Source: Psychromonas sp030397575 (lineage in GTDB: Bacteria > Pseudomonadota > Gammaproteobacteria > Enterobacterales > Psychromonadaceae). Taken from it: a DNA stretch of 64,000 bases. The position numbers and the translations under genes are program-made. Numbering within the stretch: position 1 is the stretch's first letter; every line of letters begins with the position of its first letter. The stretch is from the NCBI RefSeq assembly GCF_046250175.1, contig NZ_CP176468.1; one strand, given 5' to 3'. The notes under the pieces are model-generated. The model saw only the letters and a program-made list of their open reading frames with translations. It was not told the origin of the DNA and made no database searches. Positions 53,013 to 62,257 of this stretch are shown in pieces.

Positions 53013-54398
53013 ATGCAATATGATGTTAAAGCACTATGGCAACAAGATAAAGACCACTTCGTACATCCATTTACTGATTTCTCAGACTTTCATCAATCTG
53101 GCTGCGATATCATCGCTCACAGTGAAGGTGCGTATATCTATGATATCAATGACAATAAGTATTTAGATGGTATTGCAGGATTATGGTGTGTCAATATAGG
53201 ACATGGACGAGCTGAGTTGGGTCAAGTAATGGCTGAACAAGCAACTAAAATGGCTTATTACTCACCTTTTAATAACTTATCTAACATCCCTGCAATTCAA
53301 CTTTCAACCAAACTTGCTTCCCTAGCACCATCTAATTTAAATCATGTATTTTACAGCTGTGGTGGTTCAGTCGCGAATGATCAGGCAATACGCATTGTCC
53401 ATTATTACTTCAACCAGATTGGTAAGCCAAGTAAAAAGAAAATTATGTCTCGCCACAGTGGTTATCATGGCACCACTTACATGGCATCAACGCTTACTGG
53501 GACTGTCGGTAATAATGAAGGATTTGATGTAGTCAACGACTTAGTGACGCATATTAGTGAAGCCAATTGTTACCGCATGCCTGAAGGAATGAATGAAGCA
53601 GAATACTGTGACTATCTAGTCAAAGACTTTGAAACCAACCTTTCTGAAATGGGAGGCGCAGATCAAGTTGCCGCCTTTATAGCAGAGCCAATTATGGGAG
53701 CAGGCGGTGTTTTAGTCGCACCTGAAGGTTACCACAAAAGAATTTTTGATTTATGTAAAGCCAATGACATCCTATTTATTTCAGATGAAGTAGTGACCGC
53801 ATTTGGACGTTTAGGACACTTCTTTGCTAGTGAGTCAGTATTTGGTATTCAACCTGACATCATCATTTGTGCAAAAGGAATAACTTCAGGTTATATCCCA
53901 TTAGGTGCAACATTATTAAGTGATGAAATTTACGATGTAATCAAAAAACCACAAGCCAAAGGTGCGGTTTTTAGTACTGGATTTACATACTCTGGTCACC
54001 CTGTTGCCTGTGCTGTAGCATTAAAAAATATCGAAATAATGGAACGTGAAAAAATATGTGAAAACGTATTAGCAGTAGGCCCTTATTTAGAGCAACAACT
54101 TAAAACATTAAAAGAGTTATCAATTGTAGGTGATGTACGTGGTAGTCATTTTATGATGTGCATTGAGAGTGTTGCTAATAAAGAGACAAAAGAACTTATT
54201 CCTTATGAAGCCAATGTTGGAAAGCGTATTGCCCAACATTGCCAAAATTTAGGATTAATCGTTAGACCAATAGCACACTTAAATGTACTTTCACCTCCAC
54301 TTATTTGGACACGCGATACAGTAGATGAGGTTGTGTCTATTCTTCGTTCTGCAATCGAATCGACTATTGAAGACTTAAAAATAGACAAATTCATATAG
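53013..54398 (+). CDS. class III omega-aminotransferase (putrescine/beta-alanine:pyruvate type)
   Basis: 461 residues, typical of the SpuC/omega-amino acid:pyruvate group. LDGIAGLWCVNIGHGRAELG near residue 50, HSGYHGTTYMASTLTG, FIAEPIMGAGGVLVAPEGY, FISDEVVTAFGRLG and the PLP lysine in ICAKGITSGYIPLGA. These enzymes move an end amino group from diamines or omega-amino acids to pyruvate. It is the first gene of the run with aguA (9 bases apart), so putrescine or N-carbamoylputrescine is the expected donor. No good Shine-Dalgarno is seen. Confidence 0.9.
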   Translation: MQYDVKALWQQDKDHFVHPFTDFSDFHQSGCDIIAHSEGAYIYDINDNKYLDGIAGLWCVNIGHGRAELGQVMAEQATKMAYYSPFNNLSNIPAIQLSTKLASLAPSNLNHVFYSCGGSVANDQAIRIVHYYFNQIGKPSKKKIMSRHSGYHGTTYMASTLTGTVGNNEGFDVVNDLVTHISEANCYRMPEGMNEAEYCDYLVKDFETNLSEMGGADQVAAFIAEPIMGAGGVLVAPEGYHKRIFDLCKANDILFISDEVVTAFGRLGHFFASESVFGIQPDIIICAKGITSGYIPLGATLLSDEIYDVIKKPQAKGAVFSTGFTYSGHPVACAVALKNIEIMEREKICENVLAVGPYLEQQLKTLKELSIVGDVRGSHFMMCIESVANKETKELIPYEANVGKRIAQHCQNLGLIVRPIAHLNVLSPPLIWTRDTVDEVVSILRSAIESTIEDLKIDKFI

Positions 54399-54407
54399 GT
54401 GGTGGCC

Positions 54408-55511
54408 ATGACAAATAACAATAGTTTGGTAGAAGCAGGTTTTCGAATGCCCGGTGAGTTTGAACCTCACGATGGCTGTTGGATGCTGTGGCCTGAACGT
54501 AATGATGTATGGCGTTTAAACGCCGTACCTGCCCAAAAATCTTTTGTGGAAGTTGCCTGTGCAATCGCTAAAAGTGAAGAAGTGACGGTGGCAGTGAGTG
54601 ATCAGCAATATGATAATGCCCGTAACCTATTACCTGACCATATTAAAGTAGTAGAAATGAGTAGCAATGATGCTTGGATGCGTGATATTGGCCCAAGTTT
54701 TTTAGTCAACGACAACGGCGATCTTGCCGCTGTCGATTGGGACTTTAATGCATGGGGTGGTGAACAAGGTGGACTTTATCCTGATTGGTCTAAAGATAGT
54801 CGCGTAGCACAAAAGGTATGTGAAATTACCGATGCAACGCGTTTTGATGCCCCACTCGTTTTAGAAGGAGGCTCAATTCATGTTGATGGCCAAGGAACAT
54901 TAATTACAACAAAAGAGTGCCTACTTAACCCAAACCGTAATCCAGATCTAAGTAAAGAGCAGATTGAACAATTATTAAAAGCCTATTTAAATGTGGAACG
55001 TATTATTTGGTTAGACCAAGGCACCATAGAAGATGAAACGGATGGACATATCGACAACCTATGTTGCTTCATTAAACCAGGTGTTGTAGCTCTTCATTAC
55101 TGTGATGATCCAAATGACCCTCAACACGCAATATCTAAAGATGCTTATCATATTTTAACCAACAGCATTGATGCGCAAGGCCGACAATTAAAAGTGGTCA
55201 AATTACCCCACCCTGGCCCACTCTTTATCAGTAAAGAAGAAGCCACCGGTATTGATGATAATGAAGATAGTCAACCACGCGAAGAAGGTCAGCGTTTAGC
55301 AGGCTCTTATGCGAATTTTTATATTGCTAACAAACATATTGTCTTTCCAAAATTAGATCCTAAAAAAGACGAAACAGCAGCAGCGATTTTAGCGGAACAA
55401 TTTCCAGATAGAGAAGTCATTGGTATTCCCGCTCGAGAAATACTGCTTGGTGGGGGCAATATCCACTGTATCACCCAGCAACAACCTAAAGTAATTAATA
55501 CCGAAAAATAA
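54408..55511 (+). CDS. aguA: agmatine deiminase
   Basis: 367 residues from the ATG behind AGGTGG, normal length; two GTG codons just upstream are less likely. It hydrolyses agmatine to N-carbamoylputrescine and ammonia in the cytoplasm. Family marks: EPHDGCWMLWPERNDVWRL near the N-terminus, NDAWMRDIGPSFLV, WDFNAWGGEQGGLYPDW, LEGGSIHVDGQGTL, DGHIDNLCCF, and nucleophile Cys354 in LGGGNIHCITQQ. No nitrilase-type aguB is found in the window, which is unusual. Confidence 0.96.
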   Translation: MTNNNSLVEAGFRMPGEFEPHDGCWMLWPERNDVWRLNAVPAQKSFVEVACAIAKSEEVTVAVSDQQYDNARNLLPDHIKVVEMSSNDAWMRDIGPSFLVNDNGDLAAVDWDFNAWGGEQGGLYPDWSKDSRVAQKVCEITDATRFDAPLVLEGGSIHVDGQGTLITTKECLLNPNRNPDLSKEQIEQLLKAYLNVERIIWLDQGTIEDETDGHIDNLCCFIKPGVVALHYCDDPNDPQHAISKDAYHILTNSIDAQGRQLKVVKLPHPGPLFISKEEATGIDDNEDSQPREEGQRLAGSYANFYIANKHIVFPKLDPKKDETAAAILAEQFPDREVIGIPAREILLGGGNIHCITQQQPKVINTEK

Positions 55512-55637
55512 CCCCCCTTTAATTAAAAAACATTAGATTGCCAAACATTGCAATTTAATGTTTTAAAAATAATACCATGAACCATTATCATTGCTGATGC
55601 ATCATGGTTCTGAAAGAGAATACAAAGGAAGTTAATC

Positions 55638-57116
55638 ATGACAAGACCAAAGATGGGTCCCGAATTAGGCCGTATACAAAAAAATCATATCAATATTAAA
55701 GTAACCATTATCGCATTTATAGTCGCCGCCATTGCCTTAGCTTGCTACCACGTAATAGGCGCAGAAAAATCTGAATATGGTGCTTGGAGTTTATTACCCG
55801 TATTGGTTGTCGTTACTACAGCTATCTACACTAAACGTACGGTTGAGTCTCTATTTATTGGGGTTATAGTAGGCTTATTAATGACTAAATCACCGGCTGA
55901 ATTTATTCCATCATTAGGTGATATATTTTTAACCGTATTTCAAAATGATGTTGTTGCGTGGATATTTATTGCCTGTGGATTGATGGGCAGTATGATTGCT
56001 TTAATAAGTTGTGCTGGTGGTGCAGACAGCTTTGGTAACTGGTTATCCAATAAAGTGACTAGTCGCAAAGGCACATTATTCTCTACTATGGCATTGGGGT
56101 TGGTGATTTTTATTGATGATTATTTAAATGCCCTAACCATTGGTTCATCAATGCGTAAAGCAACCGATAAAGTTAAAGTATCTCGTGAATTCCTCTCTTA
56201 TATTGTTGACTCGACAGCTGCACCAGTGTGCATCATTTTACCTTTCTCAACTTGGGCTGTATTTTTCTCTGGCTTGCTTGAGGAAACTGGCGCTGCTGGA
56301 GAAGGTGGAGGCATGGATCTATTTATTAGCGCTATTCCTTATATGATTTATGCTTGGGTTTGTCTTATTGTTGTTGCTTTAGTTATTAACCGTAACATTC
56401 CTTTATTCGGTAAAATGAAAGCAGCTGAAGAACGTGCAATGACTACTGGAGCGGTATTGTGTGAAGAAGATGCAGCAGCAGAGCAAGAAATAAAACCAGC
56501 AGTGAAAAACAGTAATATGCTTAACTTCTTTATCCCAATCGGTGCGCTAATATTCTTTACTTGGTTATTTGATATCGACGTTATGGCCGGTGCAATGGCT
56601 GCCATTTTTTTAACTGTAGGTTTATATGCAGTACAAAATATTATGCCTATCGGAAAAATGTTCGATGCTATTTTAAGTGGCTTTATCGATATGATTGCAC
56701 CATTAGGCACCTTATTTTGTGGTTTTATGTTAGCACAGGTAAATGATTCATTAGGAACAACATCCTATGTGATTGAATCCGTATCTCAATTCATGACAGT
56801 GGATTACTTACCTGCCCTTGTATTTATCACCATGGCAGCATTGGCTTTTGCAACAGCATCATTCTGGGGCATATTTGTTGTGGGGATGCCGATTGTTATA
56901 CCACTAGCAATGAACTTAGGTGCAGATTTACCCATAGTCGTAGGTGCATTAATATCCGCATCGGCCTTTGGTTCACATGCTTGTTTCTACGGTGATTCAA
57001 CGGTGTTATCTGCTAAAGCATGCGGCATTAGCCCAATGAATCATGCTTTAACGCAATTACCTTATACGTTAATCACAGCGGCAATATCTGTTGTGTTTTT
57101 TCTTATTCTTGCTTAA
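55638..57116 (+). CDS. NhaC-family antiporter/carrier
   Basis: 492 residues with about eleven membrane helices. Family segments: KRTVESLFIGVIVGLL, LGLVIFIDDYLNALTIGSSM (acidic helix pair), DSTAAPVCIILPFSTWAVF and SAFGSHACFYGDSTVLSA. NhaC-family proteins are called Na+/H+ antiporters, but members also exchange organic ions. At the end of an agmatine gene run, it may carry an amine or balance its protons. AAGGAAG lies before the ATG, and a terminator follows. Confidence 0.88.
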   Translation: MTRPKMGPELGRIQKNHINIKVTIIAFIVAAIALACYHVIGAEKSEYGAWSLLPVLVVVTTAIYTKRTVESLFIGVIVGLLMTKSPAEFIPSLGDIFLTVFQNDVVAWIFIACGLMGSMIALISCAGGADSFGNWLSNKVTSRKGTLFSTMALGLVIFIDDYLNALTIGSSMRKATDKVKVSREFLSYIVDSTAAPVCIILPFSTWAVFFSGLLEETGAAGEGGGMDLFISAIPYMIYAWVCLIVVALVINRNIPLFGKMKAAEERAMTTGAVLCEEDAAAEQEIKPAVKNSNMLNFFIPIGALIFFTWLFDIDVMAGAMAAIFLTVGLYAVQNIMPIGKMFDAILSGFIDMIAPLGTLFCGFMLAQVNDSLGTTSYVIESVSQFMTVDYLPALVFITMAALAFATASFWGIFVVGMPIVIPLAMNLGADLPIVVGALISASAFGSHACFYGDSTVLSAKACGISPMNHALTQLPYTLITAAISVVFFLILA

Positions 57117-57196
57117 AAGTCTATAAAAATAGTTAAGTAAAATGACCAAAGAAATTAGCGAATAATCGCATCATCCCCCCTTAAATAGAAGTGCAC

Positions 57197-57226
57197 AGAC
57201 ATCTAAGCGATTAAGCTTAGATGTCT
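57197..57226 (+). terminator. terminator of the aguA-nhaC run
   Basis: AGACATCTAAGC and GCTTAGATGTCT form a perfect 12-bp stem with a 6-base loop, followed by TTATATTTT. Confidence 0.85.
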
Positions 57227-57260
57227 TTATATTTTAAGGTTAGACTAAATAAGGTTTTCT

Positions 57261-57613
57261 ATGACAGATAAAATAGGCTTTTTATACCATGACATTTGTA
57301 TATAGCACGATACAGGCAATCGCTCTATTTATGATGACCGTGGCATTTATTTTCAAGCAACGACTTCCTATCAAACCCAGAAACCAAACGTCTATTGATT
57401 CATGTTTAGCAACAATATAAGCATTACAACGGTTTCATACAGAACGTTATATAACTTTCTTTCACAAGAAAGTACAAAGGGACCAGGTGAAGGTAGCCCA
57501 TTTACGCAATGGAATCAGTTTTAAAAGGTGAAGTTAAAAATGCTTACTGTTTAAGCCGACTACCAGGGCATCATGTAAAACGCCATACAGGCAGTGGTAG
57601 GCTGATGTTTTAA
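57261..57613 (+). pseudogene. decayed histone-deacetylase-family gene (acetylpolyamine amidohydrolase-like)
   Basis: Reading all plus frames gives ordered pieces of a class II HDAC-type amidohydrolase. They are: MTDKIGFLYHDICI then a TAG where Trp is usual, HDTGN; NPETKRLLIHV in a shifted frame; LQRFHTERYI; KGPGEGSPFT in the first frame again; and NAYCLSRLPGHH, the metal-site PGHH motif. The ATG keeps AAGG upstream. At least three frameshifts or stops break the frame. A further piece near 57767-57830 (FIETITEII, PLITQQ) may be the C-terminal part. Living members remove acetyl groups from polyamines, which fits the neighbours. Confidence 0.8.
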
Positions 57614-58141
57614 CGTGCCTTTATTTTAAGTAGCGCTTGCAGATATAAATTTTGTGACTATCAAGCTCTAGCTATATAGCGTCAATTCTGGTTAATGAAA
57701 GGGGAATTATGTTTAAAATTATAATATTTTTTAGATTATACAATGACATCAGTGTTACGCGGTACGAGGTGATTTATTGAAACTATAACTGAAATCATTT
57801 AACCACTTATTACCCAGCAGAACAAATGTCTACTTAAGCCTCAAACTAAGCCTGTACCTACTTAAATTTAGCTCTCTTCATTAATATATTTGGCATTATT
57901 CAAAAAAAGCATAAGAAATACCCTAAATAGTAATTTTACAAACATATTAGCAACGTCTGTTTAAGGGCGAAAATAATAACGAAAAATCAACATATCTCTA
58001 TGGGAAAATTAAACAAATAAAATCAATTACTTAAAGTGGCCCTATAAATTTTAATATGATTTTTATTATTTAGTAATTTGCTCGGACAGTATAAGAATAA
58101 AATGATTGGTGCAAAAAATGCCACAATGAATGGAAATATAA
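57614..58141. other. gene-free decayed region
   Basis: No open frame of note. The first 220 bases may hold more of the broken HDAC-type gene; the rest is A+T-rich without clear signals until the CRP-type site. Confidence 0.5.
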
Positions 58142-58157
58142 TGTGATGACGATCACA
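58142..58157 (+). promoter_or_regulatory. perfect CRP-type palindrome
   Basis: TGTGA-TGACGA-TCACA matches both consensus half-sites of the CRP operator exactly, with the correct 6-base spacer. It lies 116 bases before the first DUF3316 gene, a normal place for class I activation. Confidence 0.75.
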
Positions 58158-58273
58158 AAAAATAAGCTCATAATGTTTCCATCGAGTGAGAGGAAAGCCT
58201 ATAGGGATATGCTACTCACTCTATAAATAGAAGTAATAAACAAACTTTCTGAAATTTTATAGAGGCAACAAAC

Positions 58274-58615
58274 ATGAAAAAATTAACTACTTTAGCAGCA
58301 ACTTTACTTATCAGCACAAGCGTATTTGCAAGTACACAAGTTGTTCACTCTGACAAAAATTTTAACACTGATTCTTTCGATAATAAAGAACAAGCTTATG
58401 AAGCAGGTTTTGATTACCTAGATAACTTAAAAGATTTATCTGACGCTCAATTACGTCAAAAATTATTAGTTATCTCTCAAACTCCAGCGACAAACATTGA
58501 AATCGACAACTCTAAAGTATTTGTTGAAGAATTCTCTCAAGCTCGTGGCGAAGTAGCTTACCGTGCAGTTGTAGATGTAGATTACCACTTTACTACACTT
58601 AAAAACGACAACTAA
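58274..58615 (+). CDS. DUF3316 secreted protein, copy 1
   Basis: 113 residues. Sec signal peptide (TLAATLLISTSVFAS, cleavage after about residue 19), then a small periplasmic domain: STQVVHSDKNFNTDSF, EQAYEAGFDYLDNLKDL, SDAQLRQKLLVISQ and the end EVAYRAVVDVDYHF. This is the DUF3316 pattern found in Vibrio and relatives; function unknown. AGAGG precedes the ATG. It is followed by a hairpin and a close paralogue. Confidence 0.88.
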   Translation: MKKLTTLAATLLISTSVFASTQVVHSDKNFNTDSFDNKEQAYEAGFDYLDNLKDLSDAQLRQKLLVISQTPATNIEIDNSKVFVEEFSQARGEVAYRAVVDVDYHFTTLKNDN

Positions 58616-58627
58616 TTATATGAAGTA

Positions 58628-58649
58628 GCTCCGCGTAACGGAGCCTTTT
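58628..58649 (+). terminator. attenuator-like hairpin between the DUF3316 copies
   Basis: GCTCCG-CGTAA-CGGAGC followed by CTTTTA. It could let only part of the transcripts reach the second copy. Confidence 0.65.
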
Positions 58650-58695
58650 AATCGCCACACACGGTACAGAAACGAACAGAATTAAGGTATAAAAA

Positions 58696-59040
58696 ATGAA
58701 AAAATTAACTACATTAGCAGCCGCTTTATTAATCAGCACTGGCGCACTAGCAAGCACACAAGTTGTACACTCAGAGAAAAACTTCAACACAGATGCATTT
58801 GCTGATAAAGCACAAGCATACGAAGCAGGTTTTGCTTATGTCGATAACCTAGAAAATTTATCTGATGCTCAATTACGTCAAAAATTATTGATCATCACTC
58901 AATCACCGGCAAACAACATTGAAATTGATAACTCTAAAGTATCAGTTCAAGAATTTGCTCAACAACGTGGTGAAATTGTTTACCGTGCTGTAGTTGATGT
59001 TGACTACCACTTCTCTACAATTAAGTCTGAAAATCATTAA
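58696..59040 (+). CDS. DUF3316 secreted protein, copy 2
   Basis: 114 residues, clearly a tandem duplicate of the preceding gene: the signal peptide is nearly the same (KKLTTLAAALLISTGALAS), as are QAYEAGF, LSDAQLRQKLL, NIEIDNSKV and YRAVVDVDYHF. Most differences are in surface charges (SEKNFNTDAFADKAQAYEAG). No separate promoter is obvious; it is probably read through from the CRP-type promoter of copy 1. AAGG lies 10 bases upstream of the ATG. Confidence 0.88.
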   Translation: MKKLTTLAAALLISTGALASTQVVHSEKNFNTDAFADKAQAYEAGFAYVDNLENLSDAQLRQKLLIITQSPANNIEIDNSKVSVQEFAQQRGEIVYRAVVDVDYHFSTIKSENH

Positions 59041-59065
59041 TCTGATTGCTAAACTTAATTGAATC

Positions 59066-59091
59066 AATGCCAGCTTTTATGCTGGCATTTT
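59066..59091. terminator. terminator after the DUF3316 pair
   Basis: AATGCCAGC-TTTTAT-GCTGGCATT followed by TTGCTTT; serves the plus strand and lies against the convergent LysR gene. Confidence 0.88.
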
Positions 59092-59099
59092 GCTTTCTA

Positions 59100-60047
59100 C
59101 TATTTATACATCTCTTTATAGTCATCTATGTACGACTCCCAAATAGGTGGTGTTCCTATCATCTTTTGCACTGTATCGATAAATAACTTTACTAATGGCG
59201 TTTGATTTCGGTGTGGATATACTGCATATAATCCCCAATTTGTTTCAGGTAACTTATAATTAGTTAAAAGTGGCACTAAGCCTTTTTCTTTAATATTTTT
59301 GTCTAATGCAAATAGGCTACGTTGTGAAAAGCCTAGTCCTGCTTCCACTGCATCCATCAATACACTCAGTTCATTCACCTCAAGTCTCCCAGATAAAACA
59401 TGTGTCTCCATCTGTTCACTATTCGGTTTATCTGAAATAATTAATTTATTGGCTGTAATTTCACCATTAGAATAGATAATAGCCGGTAACTTAACTAACT
59501 CTTCAGGTGTGGTAGGCTCTCCATAAGTGTCGATAAAATGTTGTGAGGCTAAAATAGCGGTATTATTATTCGCCAGTTTACGTGCAATAAGGCTAGAATC
59601 TCGTGGAGGCCCTATACGAAATGCAATATCAAAACGCTCACCAATAATATCTGCGCGTCTATCTTCTAAAACAAGTTTTATATGTGTCTCTGGATACTCC
59701 GCCATAAACTGGGTAACTGCATCTTGAATATACATTTTCCCAAACAGAGAGGGACTAGTAACTCTTAATAATCCTTTGGGTGTTGAATGATAAGATTCCG
59801 CTAAACGTTGTGTATTAGCTAATAACTCACGCACTGATTCGGCTTGTTTTAAAATCTCTTTGCCGGCATCAGTTAAAGATAAAGCGCGTGTTGAACGATT
59901 CAGTAATCGCACACCTAAATCATCTTCTAATATTTTTATCTGCTTCGATAACGCAGAACGATCAATGTTTCTTACCCCTGCAGCTTTAGCAAACGATCCA
60001 TGCTGTACAACATCTAAAAAGAGATCGAGTCTCGTTGACATACCCAT
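59100..60047 (-). CDS. LysR-family transcriptional regulator
   Basis: 315 residues. N-terminal HTH: LFLDVVQHGSFAKAAGV, then DRSALSKQIKILEDDLGV, followed by RLLNRSTRALSLT. The effector domain follows (LRVTSPSLFGKMYIQDAV), in the style of the large CrgA/DsdC-like subgroup that often controls neighbouring oxidoreductases. No obvious target is beside it. AAAGGATTAATT precedes the ATG. Confidence 0.9.
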   Translation of the reverse strand: MGMSTRLDLFLDVVQHGSFAKAAGVRNIDRSALSKQIKILEDDLGVRLLNRSTRALSLTDAGKEILKQAESVRELLANTQRLAESYHSTPKGLLRVTSPSLFGKMYIQDAVTQFMAEYPETHIKLVLEDRRADIIGERFDIAFRIGPPRDSSLIARKLANNNTAILASQHFIDTYGEPTTPEELVKLPAIIYSNGEITANKLIISDKPNSEQMETHVLSGRLEVNELSVLMDAVEAGLGFSQRSLFALDKNIKEKGLVPLLTNYKLPETNWGLYAVYPHRNQTPLVKLFIDTVQKMIGTPPIWESYIDDYKEMYK

Positions 60048-60380
60048 TATAATTAATCCTTTAATAAATCATTAGCGCAAACTAATCAGGCAAACAGCTA
60101 GCCTATAACAAAACAGTCAAATACACGAAAAGCTAAATAAAGTCAGACTGGATGTATACATTTTCTTACTTAAAATATCTATATTTATCATAAATATAGT
60201 CTTCTCAACACTGCTTTCTTCGTTGAACATTTGTAAATGAAGACAAACTAATGTAATTCAATATTTTTACTTATTTATAGCGATCATTGATCCTATTATT
60301 TTCTTTATTCACCACTAACATACTCAAATAAACTTGTGTAATATCGGCATTAATCTATCCCCAACATTATCGAGAACACC
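60048..60380. other. intergenic region, divergent promoters
   Basis: 333 A+T-rich bases between the LysR gene and the DUF294 gene. I see no ORF, hairpin or operator that stands out. Confidence 0.4.
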
Positions 60381-62249
60381 ATGGAAGTTGAGTTATTAGA
60401 AATTCAAGACTTTATCAGCCAATATCCCCCTTTTGATGAGCTTCCTGAAGATGCCCTGATAGAGGTTGTTAAAAGCATAGAAATATCTTATCAACGTGCG
60501 AATACTAATATTGTTGAGTTCAAAGATGAAATCAATGAATTATATATGCTACGCAGTGGTGTTGTTGAGCTTTATCGACGTAACGGCAACCTTTATAACC
60601 GATTAGACCAAGGCGGTTTGTTTGGCCAAATGGGGTTACTAACTAATAATAAAGTTCGCTTTCCAGCAAAAGCAACTAAAGACACCTTGCTCTATTGTAT
60701 TCCAGGTCATATTTTTTATGATTTATGTGAACGTTTTGAATACTTTGCCGATTATGTAGAATCGGAAGATAGCGCACGCTTAAAACAAGCAGTAACCAGT
60801 AAAAATCAAGGATCTGATTTAACCACTTCTAAAGTAACCACACTGTTAACTCGTGAACCATTGATCCTTGCTAGTGATACAACTATTCAACGTGTTGCTC
60901 AAATTATGGCAGAAGAAGGTCAATCTGCAGCCTTAATTAACGACCTTAACAATGAGCAAGAAAAACACTTTGTGGGATTAATTACAGAGCACGATCTTTG
61001 TGCCAAAGTGATTGCCTCAGGTTTAACGGTAGATAACCCTGTTTCAAGTGTTATGTCTACGGATCTTATCTCACTGGATCACAATGCTTATATTTCCGAA
61101 GCTATGTTGTTAATGCTACGTAATAATGTCCATCACTTACCCATTTTAAAGAAAGATCGCCCGATTGGTTTAATCGAAGTATCTGATATCGTAAGGTATG
61201 AATCGCAAAACAGTTTATTATTTGTAAGCAGTATTTTCCAGCAACAAAGCACCGAAGATTTAGCGCAATTATCTAACCAATTGAAAGATTGTTTTATCCG
61301 TATGGTTAATGAAGATGCTAACTCGCACATGGTGGGAAGAGCGATGTCTGAAATTGGACGGAGCTTTAAACAACGTTTACTTGAACTTGCTGAAGAAAAA
61401 TTTGGCCCACCACCTATACCATATTGCTTTTTAGCTCTTGGTTCAATGGCACGTGATGAGCAACTCTTGGTAACAGATCAAGACAACGGTTTAATACTGG
61501 ATAATAACTATGATCCAGAAATACATGGTGAATACTTTGAAAAACTAGCGCATTTTGTGTGTGATGGATTGGATGCTTGTGGTTACACTTATTGTACTGG
61601 CGATATTATGGCCACTAATCCAGAGTACCGTAAGACACAAATGCAGTGGGAAGCCTGCTTTGGTGAATGGATTGACGATCCTAATCCGAAAGCGTTATTA
61701 AACTGTAATATTTTCTTTGATTTAAATGGAGTGTATGGCCGTACAAAATGGGCTGAACAACTGAACCGCTTTATTCTTAGCCGCACTAAAAACAATAAAC
61801 GCTTCTTAGCTTGTTTAGCGCGTAACGCATTGAACCGTAAACCACCTTTGGGTTTCTTCAAAGATTTTGTTATGGAAAATGATGGACGTCATAATAACTC
61901 TATTAATCTTAAACGCCGTGGTACTGCACCATTAGCAGATTTGATACGTGTTCATGCATTAGCCATTGGTTCACAATCTCAAAACTCATTTCAACGCTTA
62001 GATGATATTATTGAAGCAGGAATTTTACCAAAATCTAAAGGGGCTGATTTACATCATGCAATGGAATTGATATCAATTGTCCGCTTACGTCATCAGGCGC
62101 TTGATGTCGAATCAGATATTGAACCAGATAATAATATTGAGCCAGAGAATATGTCTGACCTTGAAAGACGTTATTTAAAAGATGCCTTTCTAGTATTAAG
62201 TAACGCACAAAACTTTTTAAAATACCGTTATACGGCTAATACTTTTTAG
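60381..62249 (+). CDS. cNMP-binding / CBS / DUF294 nucleotidyltransferase-like protein
   Basis: 622 residues, cytoplasmic. Order: cyclic-nucleotide-binding-like domain (about 10-130, with LYMLRSGVVELYRRNG and GGLFGQMGLL); two CBS motifs (about 155-280, QSAALINDL and HHLPILKKDRPIGLIEVS); a DUF294 nucleotidyltransferase domain with LGSMARDEQLLVTDQDNGL near 352-370 (the G-S and D-x-D of the fold); and the DUF294 C-terminal helical domain. Likely a signalling nucleotide sensor. It is 8 bases from the exonuclease gene; this pair is common in marine gammaproteobacteria, often near acetate uptake genes. Confidence 0.9.
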   Translation: MEVELLEIQDFISQYPPFDELPEDALIEVVKSIEISYQRANTNIVEFKDEINELYMLRSGVVELYRRNGNLYNRLDQGGLFGQMGLLTNNKVRFPAKATKDTLLYCIPGHIFYDLCERFEYFADYVESEDSARLKQAVTSKNQGSDLTTSKVTTLLTREPLILASDTTIQRVAQIMAEEGQSAALINDLNNEQEKHFVGLITEHDLCAKVIASGLTVDNPVSSVMSTDLISLDHNAYISEAMLLMLRNNVHHLPILKKDRPIGLIEVSDIVRYESQNSLLFVSSIFQQQSTEDLAQLSNQLKDCFIRMVNEDANSHMVGRAMSEIGRSFKQRLLELAEEKFGPPPIPYCFLALGSMARDEQLLVTDQDNGLILDNNYDPEIHGEYFEKLAHFVCDGLDACGYTYCTGDIMATNPEYRKTQMQWEACFGEWIDDPNPKALLNCNIFFDLNGVYGRTKWAEQLNRFILSRTKNNKRFLACLARNALNRKPPLGFFKDFVMENDGRHNNSINLKRRGTAPLADLIRVHALAIGSQSQNSFQRLDDIIEAGILPKSKGADLHHAMELISIVRLRHQALDVESDIEPDNNIEPENMSDLERRYLKDAFLVLSNAQNFLKYRYTANTF

Positions 62250-62257
62250 GGTTTTAT

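Noticed and set aside
57241..57640. Possible transposase remnant
   Set aside because: First suspected because of broken frames in a gap, but the peptide pieces match the HDAC/acetylpolyamine amidohydrolase family and no terminal repeats are present.
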